Shown: piece after piece, positions 17,629 to 26,973 of the stretch
How positions within the stretch are numbered: the stretch's first letter is position 1
Layout: each line of letters begins with the position of its first letter
Assembly: GCF_010672455.1 (NCBI RefSeq)
Contig: NZ_JAAHGO010000051.1
Coordinates: 1 to 58,789, forward strand
Source of the DNA: Okeania sp. SIO2C9
Lineage (GTDB): Bacteria; Cyanobacteriota; Cyanobacteriia; Cyanobacteriales; Microcoleaceae
Length of the DNA stretch: 58,789 bases
Reading direction: 5' to 3'
The notes under the pieces: generated by a model
The model's input: only the letters and a program-made list of their open reading frames with translations
Databases searched by the model: none
What the model was told of the DNA's origin: nothing
Program-made: the position numbers and the translations under genes

Positions 17629-18336
17629 TTATCTCTCTTTTTGCCCCATATTTGCATGGACTATTGCACCATTAATAACTGGGTTAGTAGCTGCAAAATA
17701 AATGGTTTGTGCAATCTCTGAAGCTTCGATTAAACGATTTTGAGCATTCATAGTTTTTATCTGCTCAATAATTGTCTCATCATGATTAAGATGATTTCGT
17801 AACATTGGGGTATCGGTAAAACCAGGACAAACACAAGCTGTATGAATACCTCGATCTATTAAATCCTGACAAGTGGCTCGCATTAACCCCACTGCTGCGT
17901 GTTTAGAAGTGACATAACTAAAGGCACCAGGCACAGCCTTTTCTGATAGAGTGGAACCCACATAAATAATAGCAGACCCCTTTGACATTTTTGGCATAAC
18001 TATCTGATTCAATATAGTTGGAGCAACTACGTTAATTTCCAGAATATCTCGTAAATTATTGGCTTGAATATTTTCTACATTATCCTTATCTAACCGAGCA
18101 GCATTGTGAACTAAAATCACTGTTTCAGAATTTTCTAATTGAGGCGGTAACTCTTTGTTCAAATTTTCCTCAAAACCTTTTGCAGCTAAATCTACCTGAA
18201 TATTAACTACATCTTTCAACGGACATAAATTTCTAGAAAGGTTAATAACCTGAAATTCCTTTTCCAGAAATAGTTTAGCTATTGCCAATCCTATGCCACT
18301 ACTTCCACCAGTTATAACCAAATATTTTTTGCTCAT
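17629..18336 (-). CDS. Short-chain dehydrogenase/reductase, possibly pterin-modifying
   Basis: A 235-residue classical SDR. The cofactor-binding TGGSSGIG is at 9-16, the NAA motif at 78-80 (VHNAAR) and the catalytic S128, Y141 and K145 lie in YVGSTL and SYVTSKHAA. S34/R35 after beta-2 (NLSRN) suggest NADP(H). The family includes sepiapterin reductases, and the gene overlaps the preceding PTPS-like gene by 4 nt (ATGA), so the two are translationally coupled. A role in making or modifying a reduced pterin is therefore likely, but it is inference from context. Start ATG at 18336. Confidence 0.88.
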   Translation of the reverse strand: MSKKYLVITGGSSGIGLAIAKLFLEKEFQVINLSRNLCPLKDVVNIQVDLAAKGFEENLNKELPPQLENSETVILVHNAARLDKDNVENIQANNLRDILEINVVAPTILNQIVMPKMSKGSAIIYVGSTLSEKAVPGAFSYVTSKHAAVGLMRATCQDLIDRGIHTACVCPGFTDTPMLRNHLNHDETIIEQIKTMNAQNRLIEASEIAQTIYFAATNPVINGAIVHANMGQKER

Positions 18337-18833
18337 TTTTTACTCCAAAAACTGCTACCTGACTGACCAGGACCAGAGAATATTTTAACTTCTATTGTGT
18401 GAATAAGATGCTCTTGATTTTCTTGTACATAAACAAGTAATTTTTGCAAAAACCAATGAGAAAGCTCCTCTACAGTAATATTTCGCACCGGAAGTAACTT
18501 TACATCTCGTTTAAGAAATGGTATTTTCTCTTTGCCACCATTGAACAAAGCATAGATATATTCATCGAATTCTTCTATTTTGAGATAAGGATTTTTTAAT
18601 GGTAGTAGAAAAACTTCATCAAGAAACTGACAAATATTAAGGATAATTTCTTTGTAAATACCATAGTCAAAGGTCATGCCATTATTTGTCACTTCAGCCT
18701 CGAACATGACATAAACTGAAAAACTGTGGCCGTGTAGGTTTTCCCGTTCACTCTCGGAAAATATAGTGAAATGACCAGCCGAAAAGTTCATTGCTTGTTT
18801 GAATAGTTCAATTTTAGTCAGTTGATTGTTCAT
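18333..18833 (-). CDS. 6-pyruvoyl-tetrahydropterin synthase family protein, PTPS-III-like
   Basis: A 166-residue member of the PTPS/QueD fold. The zinc ligands H21 (FSAGHF) and H34, H36 (LHGHSF) are present, as are FDYG (Asp of MTFDYG) and the C-terminal Glu of VKIFSGPG. The catalytic Cys found in PTPS and QueD before the HGH motif is absent; instead the sequence is SERENLHGH with E31 three residues before H34. Replacement of Cys by Glu is the hallmark of PTPS-III enzymes, which release 6-hydroxymethyl-dihydropterin from dihydroneopterin triphosphate. Overlaps the SDR by 4 nt, and lies 43 nt behind the mscS pair on the same strand. Confidence 0.85.
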   Translation of the reverse strand: MNNQLTKIELFKQAMNFSAGHFTIFSESERENLHGHSFSVYVMFEAEVTNNGMTFDYGIYKEIILNICQFLDEVFLLPLKNPYLKIEEFDEYIYALFNGGKEKIPFLKRDVKLLPVRNITVEELSHWFLQKLLVYVQENQEHLIHTIEVKIFSGPGQSGSSFWSKK

Positions 18834-18876
18834 ACAAAATTTAATAGGAAATTACACTAAGTTTAATTTAGCCAAA

Positions 18877-19998
18877 TTACATAGTCATGGGAGAATCAAC
18901 ATAAATATTTGGTTCTTGCAGATAAAATTCTATGCCCAAATTTTTCAATTCCTTAGAAATACTCTGATTTGCAACTTCCAAAAGTCGCTTTCTTAGCTGA
19001 ATAGAATTTTCACTTGAACCTAAAATAAAGAATGTTACCCTAGCGCGACTTTGATCGATAGTATCATGGTCAAATACTGCTATTTTTGTGCTACCTGGGT
19101 CAATACCAAATACTGAATCTGTACTATTTTTAACCACTTGCTGAACTAGAGCTTTTTCTCGTTCTATCAGTTTTTTAGTAAAGTCTAAATATAATAAGAC
19201 CATCACTTTTTTACCACGGGTAATATTCTCAATTCCTGCATTGGCTAATTGGTTATTAGGAACAATATATAGTGTACCCGTGGCGGCTTTCCTGATTTTT
19301 GTAGAGCGCAAACCAATAGATTCTACTCTGCCATACATCTCACCTTCTCCTAATGAGCAACGAATATAATCTCCAGGGATAAAAGGACGGTCTAAATATA
19401 ATACAACAGTACCAAATAATTGCTCCAAAGTTTTGGAAGCAGCAAAACTAATAGCTACACCACCAATAGATACTCCAGCTAACAAACCTGTCAATGGAAA
19501 TCTTTGACTTTGAGCATAACCTATTGCGGCAATAAATCCGATTGCTACATTTACTATTGTCTCAAATACTAACAGCAATTCATCAGCTTCTAAGCCAGAT
19601 TTACGAATAATTTCAATGCCATATATCCTGAGTAACTGCTGAAATAAACGGGAAGCTAACCAAGCAATGCCAATAACTACCGCAAGAACTATTAAAGGAT
19701 TAAAGAAACTGTATAAAGCATTATACTCTTTCAACCAAACTGAGGATAGAGAAATTAATATAAATGTTCCTGCAACTTGGAAAGGTTTTGTAAGTGGACT
19801 AATAAAGTTATTAGTAATTTCTTTGCCTAAATTCGGCATAAATCTATTAATCGTTAGTTGTACTATCCCTGGCGTATATTTTCCTATCAATAACGCTCCC
19901 AAGGCAAATATCAAAAAAATTAGATAGTGAGGAATGCTAGAACCTTCCAAAAAAATATATAGCTGATTTACCTTGTTAATTATATTTGAGAAAAACAT
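18877..19998 (-). CDS. MscS-family mechanosensitive channel (second of a tandem pair)
   Basis: A 373-residue membrane protein with four or five N-terminal hydrophobic segments (20-40, 65-85, 97-113, 147-165) and the MscS pore helix around 168-200 (LTGLLAGVSIGGVAISFAASKTLEQLFG). The beta domain follows (DRPFIPGDYI...GRVESIGLRSTKI...LYIVPNNQL). It protects against osmotic downshock or carries a signal-linked conductance. It starts 6 nt behind its paralogue at 20005-21108 and shares a matching tail (NIYVDSPMTM versus SIYVDSPITV), so the pair arose by duplication. Confidence 0.9.
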   Translation of the reverse strand: MFFSNIINKVNQLYIFLEGSSIPHYLIFLIFALGALLIGKYTPGIVQLTINRFMPNLGKEITNNFISPLTKPFQVAGTFILISLSSVWLKEYNALYSFFNPLIVLAVVIGIAWLASRLFQQLLRIYGIEIIRKSGLEADELLLVFETIVNVAIGFIAAIGYAQSQRFPLTGLLAGVSIGGVAISFAASKTLEQLFGTVVLYLDRPFIPGDYIRCSLGEGEMYGRVESIGLRSTKIRKAATGTLYIVPNNQLANAGIENITRGKKVMVLLYLDFTKKLIEREKALVQQVVKNSTDSVFGIDPGSTKIAVFDHDTIDQSRARVTFFILGSSENSIQLRKRLLEVANQSISKELKNLGIEFYLQEPNIYVDSPMTM

Positions 19999-20004
19999 AG
20001 AAAA

Positions 20005-21108
20005 TCAAACTGTAATTGGTGAATCAACATAGATACTTGGTTGCTCAATATCAAAACCAATACCATATTCTTTAAGTTTCAAAGTAATTCTTTGACTAGC
20101 ATTATCCAACATTTGACGACGTAAATTCATAGATACTTTACCAGAACCCAGGATAAAAAATGTAATCTGGGCTTGAGTTATATCTTGTAAGTTAGAATTC
20201 TGTGAATTTTTAAAGGTAATATCAGTATTACGAGGCTCGATGCCAAATACATCACTGGTACTTGCTAAGATTACTTGACGTATTAATGCTTGTTCTTCAA
20301 TATCTACCTGACGATAAAAAGTTAAGTATAGAATAGATATAACTTTCTTGGCTGCGGTAAAGTTTTCAATATTTACCTGTGTCAGAGAATTATTAGGAAT
20401 AATAATTAATGTACCTTTACCAGAAGAACGGATTTTAGTAGAGCGTAAACCAATTGATTCTACCCTACCAAAAGTACCATCTGGGAGACCAATATAATCA
20501 TCTACTACAAAAGGTCTATCTACATAAAGTACGATACCACCAAGTAATTGACTTAAAGTATTTTGAGCAGCAAAAGCAACTGCTACACCTCCTACTCCTA
20601 GACTAGCAATAATACCAAATACATTCACTTGGTGAGTCTGGGCAAAAATTATCAGACCTAATACAATAATGATAAAGTTAGCAATAAACTTACCAACTAT
20701 AAATAACTCACTATTAGCTTTCCGGCCGCTTCTAAATGCTGCTTCTATTAGATAAACATCAAAAAATTGTTTAGCAAATTGAAAACCTAACCAAGTAGTA
20801 GTAATAGTTAAGATTAAACTGAGAGTAATTTCTATAATATATACCTGAGAATATGGTGTAACAGCCAGAAGAGTTATCTCAGATATGGCTATGGCAATTA
20901 CTACTCCAATTAGTGATTTATTTGGAGATATGATGATTTTATATGCTTCGGAAATTTCTGTAGATATAATCCTCTCTATTAATTCAGGCAGTTTGCGAAT
21001 TCCTATAACTGCGACTATTCCTATGACTGCTATGGCAAGTATTTGCAGGATTGTACTAATATCTATTACTATTTGTTCAGGAATTTGAATAGTTTCGGTC
21101 ATCAACAA
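20005..21108 (-). CDS. MscS-family mechanosensitive channel (first of a tandem pair)
   Basis: A 367-residue channel. Hydrophobic segments lie near 15-40, 63-80, 87-110 and 135-155, and the pore helix is GIIASLGVGGVAVAFAAQN at about 165-183. The beta domain has DRPFVVDDYIGLPDGTFGRVESIGLRSTKI and LIIIPNNSL. The start may be the Met at residue 3 (MTETIQIPE). Downstream on the same strand come the paralogous channel (6 nt), the PTPS-like gene and the SDR, with small gaps, so all four could share one transcript. No cNMP domain is present, in contrast to the channel at 987. Confidence 0.9.
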   Translation of the reverse strand: MLMTETIQIPEQIVIDISTILQILAIAVIGIVAVIGIRKLPELIERIISTEISEAYKIIISPNKSLIGVVIAIAISEITLLAVTPYSQVYIIEITLSLILTITTTWLGFQFAKQFFDVYLIEAAFRSGRKANSELFIVGKFIANFIIIVLGLIIFAQTHQVNVFGIIASLGVGGVAVAFAAQNTLSQLLGGIVLYVDRPFVVDDYIGLPDGTFGRVESIGLRSTKIRSSGKGTLIIIPNNSLTQVNIENFTAAKKVISILYLTFYRQVDIEEQALIRQVILASTSDVFGIEPRNTDITFKNSQNSNLQDITQAQITFFILGSGKVSMNLRRQMLDNASQRITLKLKEYGIGFDIEQPSIYVDSPITV

Positions 21109-21576
21109 TCTTTATTTGAAAATTATTTTCTGAATTTGATTTAATTTTGATCTTTTAGTTTAATTTTTTATTATACTCTAAAATGTTTAAAATGTTGATT
21201 TATACTAAATTCGGTTATGATAAGCTACTTATATAAATAATCGCCAAATCCTCTTTAATCAAAGAATTTAATTTCTTTGAACATGGTCTAAGTAAACTTG
21301 AATGTATCACCCAGCTTACTTGAACAGCTACAATCCTTGTCTGTTTAAATTTAAGTTTTATCGAGGTTAAAACAGTGCATCACTCACTGATTTGAACCCG
21401 TTTATATCCTTTTTATGTATAACTTGAAAAGACTTGATTCAAGTAATTTACGAGGAAAGAGGATTTAGTCTGAGAAAATAGCGATCGCCTAAATTATATT
21501 ATTGATTAGACCTAGGTGTGAAAAAGATATAGATTTTTTGCAGGAGTAGGCAACAGGCAACAGCTCCGGAAGGCAA
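21109..21576. other. Spacer upstream of the mscS pair
   Basis: Probably carries the promoter of the minus-strand operon. A HIP1 site (GCGATCGC) lies at 21481. No gene was seen, and no promoter can be fixed by eye. Confidence 0.35.
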
Positions 21577-21716
21577 CAGGTCATTTCAGTTATCAGTTAT
21601 CAGTTATCAGTTATCAGTACCTCTTGCTTTAGCTAGAGGCTTGAAATCTGAAATATTCTCTTTTTTTATCCCCTTAAAAGGGGAGGCGCATACCCAGAAT
21701 TTTTCGGTAAGATCTT
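21577..21716. repeat. Interspersed repeat family F, copy F2
   Basis: The same structure as F1 at 5503: TCATTTCAG, four TTATCAG heptamers, a hairpin CCTCTTGCTTTAGCTAGAGG, CCCCTTAAAAGGGG and the end ATTTTTCGGTAA. The heptamer GGCAACA occurs just in front (21550-21580). Confidence 0.75.
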
Positions 21717-21897
21717 TTTACGCGCAAAGGCACTAAAAAGGATTTTTTAGGGTAAACTTTTTTTTCTTTAGCTTATCTAATTAAAAGATTTATTTATTTT
21801 CCAGCAGATGTCTATTAATTAATTAATTAAATTAATTAAAAAGTTGGCGATCGTGTCAGAGGTGCTGAACACTATCGCTTTTAACTTCATATTATTT

Positions 21898-22101
21898 TTA
21901 CTCAGGAAACTCAGGAATTACCCATTTAGGAGGAGCCATTCTTTTCTTCTTCACTGCTTCTTCAGCTATTTCCAACATTTTATCTAAGGGAGTATCATCA
22001 ATAAACTTTGATGTTTCTTTTACATATTGCTTATGAGGGCATTTGTCACCCAAAACACATCCATTAACACAAGCTTCTACACAATTTACAGTATTTTCCA
22101 T
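21898..22101 (-). CDS. Small cysteine-rich protein, conserved-looking, function unknown
   Basis: A 67-residue acidic protein. The N-terminus has four cysteines in the pattern C7-x3-C11-x3-C15-x5-C21 followed by P22-H23, a plausible metal or iron-sulfur site. The rest is helical and charged (DKMLEIAEEAVKKKRMAPP), ending WVIPEFPE. A good ribosome site (GAGGAAAATAGG) lies just before the ATG at 22101, so I think it is real. I recognise no named family. It stands alone between repeat-rich spacers, upstream of no obvious partner. Confidence 0.65.
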   Translation of the reverse strand: MENTVNCVEACVNGCVLGDKCPHKQYVKETSKFIDDTPLDKMLEIAEEAVKKKRMAPPKWVIPEFPE

Positions 22102-22302
22102 CCTATTTTCCTCTGGTAGTTTAGTAATTTTATAGCAGATAACTTTTTCTAATTATCCACTTCAGCAGTCATCATTTGACTTTCAATATTATCATAAGCT
22201 ATATTCTATCTCAATAGCTTTTTGTGGTTTGCTCTGATAGTTCAATTCATATTAACAAAAGGTACTTTTTGAACCTCTCTTCCAACCCTTCAACTCCCAC
22301 TA

Positions 22303-22508
22303 CCTTACTGAAAAATCGTGGTCTAAAACCTCCCCTTTTAAGGGAATAAAAAGCGGTCGATATTCGGAGCTTCCCGTAAGGTGGGATGGCGAAGTCTCCG
22401 AGTCATATCCAATCGACCAAGAGAAAAAAGAATTCCGTATTTTCGTAGCCTCCTTATTGCAGAGGTACTGATAACTGATAACTGATAACTGATAACTGAA
22501 ATGACTTT
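22303..22508. repeat. Interspersed repeat family F, copy F3 (inverted), with inner module
   Basis: Begins TTACTGAAAAATCGTGG, carries CCTCCCCTTTTAAGGG, then the inner module (GCGGTCGATATTCGG, CTTCCCGTAAGGTGGGATGG, ATATCCAATCGACC), then ATTCCGTATTTTCG and ends in four TAACTGA heptamers and AATGACTT. It lies about 60 bp beyond the cyclase stop codon. Confidence 0.75.
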
Positions 22509-22568
22509 CATAGCCAAAAAATTGAACGATGCGGTTGACATCAAGCTCCGCGAAGGCCGGATATACTG

Positions 22569-23996
22569 TTAAATTGACGAAGGATTATTTCTCTCCATTA
22601 AAAAATATGTATTCATCCTTCCTTTTCCCTTAATCATAATAGTTCCCCTGGGATTTAATATATATTTTTCTTTTAAATAATTAGAAGTTTTCTCTGTTAC
22701 TTGAATAGCATTAGGTACACCGTGAGATTCCATCCGACTTGCAGTATTAACAGCATCACCCCAAAGGTCATAAATAAATTTTTTTCTACCAATAACACCT
22801 GCAATAACAGGACCAGTATTAATGCCAATTCTAATACTAAGCTGCATATTATTTTTTTGATTAAAATCAACAATTGCCTGCTGCATATCCAGAGCCATTT
22901 CAGCAATGGCTTCAGCATGATCTTGTCTTGGATTTGGTAAACCTCCAACTACCATATAAGCATCTCCAATAGTTTTAATTTTTTCCAAACAATATTTATC
23001 AGTCAATTCATCAAAACAAGAAAATATTTCATTCAGTAAATTAACTAACTGTGTAGGAGGAATATTTTCTGATAACTGAGTAAAACCTACTAAATCAGCA
23101 AACAAAATAGTTACTTCTGCAAAATTTTCAGCAATATTATCCTGTTCTTCCTTTAATTTTTCTGCAATCGGTTTAGGCAAAATATTTAACAACAATCGTT
23201 CCGATTTTTTTTGTTCAGCAGATAATACTTTTTCTGTTTGCTTACGTTGCTCAATTTCTCTAGAAACTCGATCAAACATTTGATTAAAAGCCACCATTAC
23301 CTCTCCTAATTCATCTTGCCGTTGAACAGAAAGAGAATAAAATTTAATCCCATTACCATTTTTACTCAAAGCTTCTCCAGCAGCAATTAAATCATCTCTT
23401 AACCTCAAAATTGGAGAAATTAAACACACTCCTAAAACTAGCATCGTCACCAAAGTAACAAAAAGAGATATGACAATTACAAGAAGTGCAATTCTGCCAA
23501 TAAAAGCATATAACTTTGGCTGGATATTAGAAGTATCATGGCGGGCAATTAATGTATAATTGATTCCTAAATAATCTGCTGATAATGCCACATCATATCG
23601 TTTACCATCTCGACTTCTAACACGCAAAATATCTTTGTTTTTGAGGTCATCAAAGTCTATATCGGGAGCTTCACCAATAGTTTCTATTAACTTTCCCTGA
23701 GAATCATAAATTGTAACTCCCAAAACTACAGAGTCTTGCGTTAATGTTTTGACTTTTGCCTGAAACATACCATTAGACTTCATACTGGTTTGAGTTAAAC
23801 GCACAATAGAATTAAAAATCGCTCCAGAAACATCTTCTAGTTGGCGAAGAAGTTCATCTTCCCGACGCTTATAAGATGGAATTAAAATTACAGCCTCAAT
23901 TACTAAAATACTGGCAAATATCCACAATACTATTTTTCTAGATAAACGCGCTCTAAAAAAACAAAATAGTCCGGAAAATTTAATAAACATATACAA
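22569..23996 (-). CDS. Membrane-bound class III adenylate cyclase with HAMP domain
   Basis: A 475-residue protein that makes cAMP from ATP. Membrane helices lie at about 22-40 and 168-192 and enclose an extracellular sensor region. A HAMP domain (about 190-250, LISPILRLRDDL) and a short coiled coil (EQRKQTEKVLSAEQKKSE) lead to the catalytic domain at 290-470. Metal-binding D301 (ILFADLVGFT) and D345 (KTIGDAYM), the adenine-selecting K341 and D410 (YDLWGDAVN), and N417 and R421 of NTASRM are all present, so it should be an adenylate rather than guanylate cyclase. Possible effector: the cNMP-gated MscS channel at 987. Homodimeric catalysis is expected. Confidence 0.92.
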   Translation of the reverse strand: MYMFIKFSGLFCFFRARLSRKIVLWIFASILVIEAVILIPSYKRREDELLRQLEDVSGAIFNSIVRLTQTSMKSNGMFQAKVKTLTQDSVVLGVTIYDSQGKLIETIGEAPDIDFDDLKNKDILRVRSRDGKRYDVALSADYLGINYTLIARHDTSNIQPKLYAFIGRIALLVIVISLFVTLVTMLVLGVCLISPILRLRDDLIAAGEALSKNGNGIKFYSLSVQRQDELGEVMVAFNQMFDRVSREIEQRKQTEKVLSAEQKKSERLLLNILPKPIAEKLKEEQDNIAENFAEVTILFADLVGFTQLSENIPPTQLVNLLNEIFSCFDELTDKYCLEKIKTIGDAYMVVGGLPNPRQDHAEAIAEMALDMQQAIVDFNQKNNMQLSIRIGINTGPVIAGVIGRKKFIYDLWGDAVNTASRMESHGVPNAIQVTEKTSNYLKEKYILNPRGTIMIKGKGRMNTYFLMERNNPSSI

Positions 23997-24204
23997 TTTA
24001 TTTTTTGATAAATTTACTAATAGCTTGTACGACTAACCCTGAAATGAAAAATTAAAATATAATCAATATATCTGTTATAGCACTACAGAAAAAGTTCCGA
24101 ATATTGTAGAAATTTTATATTGTAGAAATTACCTTTTTTATCAACTATAGCAATTCCAAATGATTTGTAAAAACTCTAAGGATATATAAAAACTCTGAAA
24201 CTTT

Positions 24205-24520
24205 TACCGAAAAATCGTGGTCTAAAGGACTCCCTTTTAAGGCAGGGTCAATTTATTGTCACCAGATAAAAAAGGAGGGGGTGGGGAGTGTGGGGAGTAT
24301 GCGAAGCACAGGATCTAAACAAAATATAGGGTTGTAAATATTCTCTGACGACAAAGAATTAGCCCTACTCTTTTAAGGGGATAAAAAGCGGTCGATCTTT
24401 GGAGCTTCCTGTAGGATTGAATGGCGAGGAGACCTCGCTATATCCAATAGACAAAGAGAAAAGAGAATTCCGTATTTTCGTAGCCTCCTTATTGCGGAGG
24501 TACTGATAACTGAAATAACC
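24205..24520. repeat. Interspersed repeat family F, copy F4 (inverted), expanded
   Basis: Begins TTACCGAAAAATCGTGG and ends in a single TAACTGA heptamer. It carries the inner module near 24388-24455 in altered form (GGAGCTTCCTGTAGGATTGAA). About 100 bp not found in other copies (24245-24355, with GGGGAGTGTGGGGAGT) is inserted between two half-hairpins CTTTTAAGG. Confidence 0.6.
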
Positions 24521-24554
24521 CCTGTTGCATTTTAGGAGTTTTAATTTAGGTGGA

Positions 24555-24775
24555 GTATAATAAAAGTTATACGTAAATATAGTCATATATAGTCAAATAA
24601 TGTCAAATATCTTCGTTGATTTGTGCAAAAGAGCGCCTTTATATTTGACAAAATTTAATCACTCCAAGGCAATATGTTTAATAGTATAATGAAATTGGCA
24701 CGCTTAGTTCCAGACTAAATAATCATCAAAATTCCTAAATTATCGAATCCTAATATAATTTTAACCCCTTGATTT
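24555..24775 (+). mobile_element. Left end of the second TnpB-element type
   Basis: The stretch with ATATAGTCATATATAGTC, AAATAATGTCAAATATC and ATATTTGACAAAATTTAAT in front of the tnpB at 24776 is repeated in front of the truncated copy at 39571 (38985-39570, with miniature elements inserted). The matching right end carries ATTTGACTATATTTTTATG, in partly inverted relation. It therefore marks the left end of the mobile unit; the exact boundary is not resolved. Confidence 0.6.
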
Positions 24776-25994
24776 ATGAAATTAGTTGAGAGACATATTA
24801 TTCAAAAAAATCATCGGTTTTATGATGAAATTGACCGACTATGTTTCTTGTCGAAAAATCTTTATAACTATGGCAATTATTTAGTTCGTCAATCTTTCAT
24901 ATTTGAAAATAATTATCGTCACTATTACGACCTGCAAAAAACACTCTCTACTCAATCAGATTATCAAGCAATACCAGCTAAAGTCTCTCAACAAATCTTG
25001 ATGATACTAGATAGAAACACCGAAAAGCTTTTTAGCAGCAAACGAAGTTTATCTAAAGAACCCATCAAAGTTTAAATCTCGTCCTCGTCTTCCTGGATAT
25101 AAAAATAAAATAACGGGAAGAAATATTGTGGTTTATACCACACAAGCCATCAGCAAGAGACAATTAAAACAAGGAATTATTAATCCTAGTAAAACAGGAA
25201 TTTATCTAAAAACATTAGTACCTACTTCACAAATAAAACAAGTTCGTCTCGTCCCTAGACTTAACCATTATATAATTGAGGTCATTTATGAGAAATGTGA
25301 AAAACAATACGAGCTAGAGAAAAATCGTTGGGCAAGTATTGATATAGGATTAAACAACTTAGCTACATTAACTTTTAATCAAGCCGGAATCAAACCGCTC
25401 TTGATCAATGGCAGACCGTTAAAATCTATCAATCAATACTACAACAAAGTTAAGAGTTCTTTACAATCTCAACTCAAAGAAAATCAATGGAGTAAGAGGC
25501 TGAAAAAGCTTTGCAATAAAAGAGAATTTAAAATCAACGATTATCTTCATAAATCATCTCGTTTAATTATTAATACTCTAATTAATCAGAAAATAGGAAC
25601 ATTGATAATAGGGCACAATGAAGAGTGGAAGCAGAAGATAAATTTAGGGAAAAGAAATAATCAAAACTTTGTATATGTTCCCTATAACAAGTTAATTGAA
25701 ATGTTATCTTATAAAGCCAAGATGGTAGGAATAGATGTAATGATTACAGAAGAGTCTTATACCTCAAAAGCGAGTTTTATAGATAATGATTTGATTCCTG
25801 TTTACAAGGAAGGTGAGAAAAATCAAGTCACCTTTTCAGGAAAAAGAGTAAAAAGAGGCTTGTATCGTACCGCCAGCAAAAAATTAATTAATGCTGATGT
25901 CAACGGTTCTCTGAACATTATGAGAAAAGCAGTCCCAAATGCATTTGACTATGGGATAGAGGAGCCAGTGCGTTGGGCGGGTCCCCCGACTTAA
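24776..25994 (+). pseudogene. tnpB: tnpB of a second subgroup, broken by one frameshift
   Basis: About 405 codons in total. The first part reads MKLVERHIIQKNHRFYDEID and LYNYGNYLVRQSF; a one-base slip near 25055 gives PIKV-stop, and the other frame continues NPSKFKSRPRLPGYKNKI. The second part has RuvC I SIDIGLNNLATL, RuvC II region IGTLIIGHNEEWK, then SYTSKASFID and RuvC III INADVNGSLNIMRKA. The classic second CxxC pair of the zinc ribbon is not visible, as usual for this subgroup. Except for the frameshift it looks recent, so it may be a sequencing error or a young lesion. The right end with ATTTGACTATATTTTTATG at 26058-26085 would hold the omegaRNA end. Confidence 0.85.
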
Positions 25995-26090
25995 AGCAAC
26001 TGGCGTGGTGTTGTAGTTCACCCAGTCAGGGTAACTCCTGCAAAATAAGGATGTGTCATATTTGACTATATTTTTATGAACTATATAGAC
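25995..26090 (+). ncRNA. Putative omegaRNA 3' part and right end of the 24.8-kb tnpB element
   Basis: The stretch behind the stop codon contains GGCGTGGTGTTGTAGTTCAC, ACTCCTGCAAAATAAGGATG and TGTCATATTTGACTATA. The last part recurs at 54277-54325 without a tnpB, which shows that this right end has moved on its own or survives as a remnant. The guide border cannot be set by eye. Confidence 0.4.
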
Positions 26091-26322
26091 TCTAATACTA
26101 CTTCTCTATTAAGCTACCCTGAATCAAAGATGATAATTGTCAGTTTAATAATAAGTACCTGTGAAAAAATTGTTTAATATTTGTAAGTAGGGAGTAGAGA
26201 TTAAATCAATTAAAAATTAACAGTTAACAGTTAGTCTTCTAGATTGGAATTGTTTTAACAAGTATAACAGAAGGAAGAAATAAGAAGGAAAAATTTTAAG
26301 CTTTTAATCTGTTCTAATCTAA
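26091..26322. other. Gene-free AT-rich spacer
   Basis: AT-rich, with runs of AAGGAAGAAATAAGAAGG shared with spacers near 26345 and 48785. No gene recognised. Confidence 0.35.
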
Positions 26323-26515
26323 TACCAATTTGATAAATGTTTGTTACAAATTGCAGAAGAAAGAAAGAAGGAAGAGAAAAGAAGGAAGAAAGGATAAATT
26401 TTGAAAAAAAGGGGGAAACGATATAAATTACTATCTAAAATGAACTGAATTAGCTATTTTTCAGCATATCCAATCAAGGTCTACTTTTTTGTAGCATTCT
26501 TTTTTTAAATTGGTA
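26323..26515. mobile_element. Miniature element with TACCAATTTGA ends (family H), copy H3
   Basis: 193 bp, ends TACCAATTTGATAAAT / TTTTTTTAAATTGGTA, flanked by TAA (26320-26322, 26516-26518). The interior (GGATAAATTTTGAAAAAAAG, TCTAAAATGAACT) is shared with 48820-48945. Gene-free. Confidence 0.7.
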
Positions 26516-26518
26516 TAA

Positions 26519-26973
26519 AACCCGAGAATTTTATACTTTATCTACTTTGAAAATTTTGAAAATGTTGTAAATTTAGGTTTTTGTTATACTAAATCTTTCT
26601 TGCTTGTATAGATTATTTTTATTTATGAAGTGAAGAAGTGGAAAACAGAGAAAAATTATAACTCTACTTTGAGAAGCTAGGCTTAATATAATTAGGTTTT
26701 TACTATAAAATCAAAAATCAAACTCGTTCAAATGCTCAGAAATCAAAGTAATACTCAGAATAATGGAATTGATAATAGTTGTAGGGGAATTCAAACTCTG
26801 TTTAATGGATGCACCGTAGGTAACGCTTAGATATGAAACTAATGGTAGAGAAGGTAGACACAATTAATATTTCCCTACTCCCAACTTCTCTACACAAAAA
26901 GTGGATAATTTACTAGATATCAATTTTAAAGAAACCTAAAATTACCCATAAATGTTGATAATTTAACTGCGGC
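26519..26973. other. Gene-free spacer behind the phage-holin-like gene
   Basis: No gene, RNA or clear repeat was recognised in these 455 bases. One GGATGCACCGTAGGTAACGC string is slightly GC-richer than its surroundings. Confidence 0.35.
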
